Shown here piece by piece: positions 62,706-64,000 of a stretch of DNA of 64,000 nt (positions within the stretch are counted from its first letter, which is position 1; each line of letters begins with the position of its first letter). Source of the stretch: Lachnospiraceae bacterium UBA3310 (GTDB lineage Bacteria; Bacillota; Clostridia; Lachnospirales; Lachnospiraceae); contig DESQ01000048.1 of the NCBI GenBank assembly GCA_002361355.1, positions 1 through 64,000 of the forward strand, read 5' to 3'. The notes beneath the pieces are model-generated. The model ran no database searches. It saw only the letters and a list, made by a program, of their open reading frames with translations, and was not told where the DNA came from. A program made the translations under genes and the position numbers.

Positions 62706-64000
62706 TTATGGTTTATCATATCCGGCTATTTCCGTCACGGCCATGGCCGCCTTTTTCCGGAAGCTGCGGATATACCCCATGACCGCGGCAGCCGCCCCGC
62801 ACAGCCCCCCGATCAGCGCACTTCCCACATAATAGCGCGCCGTCTCCAGCTTCACAGCCTTTCCGGTTACAAGCTGCATGCGTGTGTCCCCATCCACATA
62901 GTTCATCACTTTCCAGCCGTCATAGGCAGGATCCTCCGCACTCTCCAGATAGATTTTCTCCTCCATCATGCCGTCCGTGTAAGACCGGGGTACCACATAA
63001 CCCGCAGGTTCCCTGTAAACAAGGGCGCAGACAAGCGCTCCGAGAAGCGCTCCCGCAGTCACCGCAGCGAAAATCCGTCCCCTGTGAGCCAGACAGGACG
63101 TACGCGCAGCCACAAGCAGCCGGTCAGGCAGCCCCGCCAGAGGAACGTTCACCTGCCGTTTGCAAAACCCGGGAAACAGGCAGTATTCCTCCACTCCTTC
63201 CTTTTGCAGGAACAAAAACGCCCCTAAAAACAGCAGCGTAACGTTTTTGAAGGAAGTGTTAAACAGTAACGGCTCCGTCCAGCCAGCCCCCAGAAAGCAA
63301 ACCAAAACCACCAACTCCCCTGTGCGCTGTTTGTGAGTATCATAAATCAAAAGCGCAAAGTATCCGGCGAGAATAACCACCGTGGGAATCAGCCCGAAAT
63401 TGATATAACACCAGACATACGAATTGTCCAACGTCATGGAAGAACTGACAATCTGGGAGATATCCCTGCCAAACAGACTTCCATACCCCCCGTCCAGAAA
63501 CTGCTCCGCCAGCCAGATTCTGGTATTCAGCAGATTATTTAATCGGTGGGCCAGGTTTCCCAGCACAGGCTGGCCAAACAGATAGACCAGATGGTAATAC
63601 CTGTATAAAAAAAGCGGCATAACAAAAGAAAGAATCAGACATACCGGCAGCACCAGATTGACCGCCACCTTCTCTAACAGACAGAACCGGGGACGGAATC
63701 TAATATACAGGCATCCGGTCAACAAAACCGCCACAACGCCAAATCCCGTATAGCTGACAGAATAGAAAAATACCAGAAAGTTTCCCAGCATGAGCAGAAC
63801 ATACTGCTTAAAGCCATATCGCTCCTTAAGTTCCAGTATGATCAGCGCGCACAGCATCAGGTAAGTGATATGCAGAATATTCGGATGCGTAAAACCCAGA
63901 CTCCAGCGGAAAATATGCCCTAGCCCCATCTTTTGATGCACCCGGTAAACCGTGTGCTCCAGCCGGAAAAAAGAAAAAACGCTGAGTACAACCGCGCAGG
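62706..64000 (-). CDS. Wzy-like O-antigen polymerase/ligase family membrane protein, partial
   Basis: The frame is open to the window edge, so the true start lies beyond 64000; at least 430 residues are seen. Eight or more hydrophobic segments. The loop after LFGRDISQIVSSSMTLDNSYVWCYINFGLIP matches the Wzy/ligase family, with DNSY as the common mark. The C-terminus is unusual: after the polymerase part come two further membrane segments (FAAVTAGALLGALVCALVY and VGSALIGGLCGAAAAVMGYI) around an extracellular loop of about 75 residues. It may hold a built-in chain-length part, which is inference. Confidence 0.7.
   Translation of the reverse strand, partial: CAVVLSVFSFFRLEHTVYRVHQKMGLGHIFRWSLGFTHPNILHITYLMLCALIILELKERYGFKQYVLLMLGNFLVFFYSVSYTGFGVVAVLLTGCLYIRFRPRFCLLEKVAVNLVLPVCLILSFVMPLFLYRYYHLVYLFGQPVLGNLAHRLNNLLNTRIWLAEQFLDGGYGSLFGRDISQIVSSSMTLDNSYVWCYINFGLIPTVVILAGYFALLIYDTHKQRTGELVVLVCFLGAGWTEPLLFNTSFKNVTLLFLGAFLFLQKEGVEEYCLFPGFCKRQVNVPLAGLPDRLLVAARTSCLAHRGRIFAAVTAGALLGALVCALVYREPAGYVVPRSYTDGMMEEKIYLESAEDPAYDGWKVMNYVDGDTRMQLVTGKAVKLETARYYVGSALIGGLCGAAAAVMGYIRSFRKKAAMAVTEIAGYDKP

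Noticed and set aside
1..64000. CRISPR arrays, tRNA or rRNA genes, insertion sequences, phage genes
   Set aside because: I saw no spaced direct repeats, no cloverleaf-like sequences, no rRNA-like stretches and no transposase or integrase motifs in any frame I read.

Overview
The window reads as one long surface-glycan locus from a Gram-positive, low-to-medium GC Clostridia-type bacterium. Lachnospiraceae is my best guess. This is inferred from AGGAGG-type ribosome sites, CotH-family proteins, a NodB-domain lipoprotein, an LTA-synthase-like sulfatase, and the absence of outer-membrane export genes. Every gene I can support lies on the minus strand, so transcription runs from 64000 towards 1. 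Most junctions are short gaps or 1-17 base overlaps. The two gaps above 120 bases (16056-16210 and 57459-57591) hold control elements.

Region by region, in transcription order. 64000-58820: a truncated Wzy-like polymerase, a GT26-GT4 fusion and a CotH-family protein. 58812-49300: GT4 enzymes, a radical SAM protein, a GT-D (DUF1792) transferase, a serine-acetyltransferase-like enzyme, an ABC flippase, a GT-C-like membrane protein, a DPM-like GT2 and a DUF2304 protein. 49294-45477: two tandem CotH genes, the second switched off by an 11-base poly-G tract. 45457-35674: GT4 and GT2 enzymes, then a nitrogen-rich sugar module (2-epimerase, aminotransferase, WbpG-like amidotransferase, a 33-codon ORF, HisH, HisF-like, AsnB-like). 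35654-30158: two transferases plus a possible keto-sugar activation module (CMP-sugar synthetase, DRE-TIM aldolase fused to a second domain, KdsC-like phosphatase). 30110-16211: GT-C, GT8 and GT2 enzymes, a frameshifted sulfatase-like phosphotransferase, an FdtB/FdtA pair for a 3-amino-3,6-dideoxyhexose, a second ABC flippase, a GNAT acetyltransferase, a polysaccharide-deacetylase lipoprotein and a DPM-like GT2. 16055-14038: a small unknown protein and an HD phosphohydrolase behind their own promoter. 14010-1: visibly more AT-rich DNA with a GT-C membrane protein, a methyltransferase, a fucosyltransferase beside a decayed copy, GT2 and GT4 enzymes, two SDR enzymes, two acetyltransferases, a GT52-like sialyl/nonulosonyl transferase, a LegB-like dehydratase, a PtmE-like nucleotidyltransferase and a truncated methyltransferase at the edge.

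Together the genes would make several activated sugars (3-amino-dideoxyhexose, acetamidino or amidated uronic acid, a CMP-linked keto sugar, possibly a legionaminic-type sugar), assemble them on a lipid carrier, flip the product through one or both ABC flippases, and decorate it outside the membrane. Several sets are incomplete, so the missing steps must lie outside the window.

The strongest unusual signals are two simple-sequence contingency loci. One is a (GCAA)6 tract inside the start region of a membrane acyltransferase. The other is a G11 tract inside a CotH gene. Both are out of frame as assembled, and both would return to frame by ordinary slippage of one unit. The second main candidate is the aldolase-phosphatase-cytidylyltransferase set, which has the shape of an unusual CMP-ulosonate pathway.
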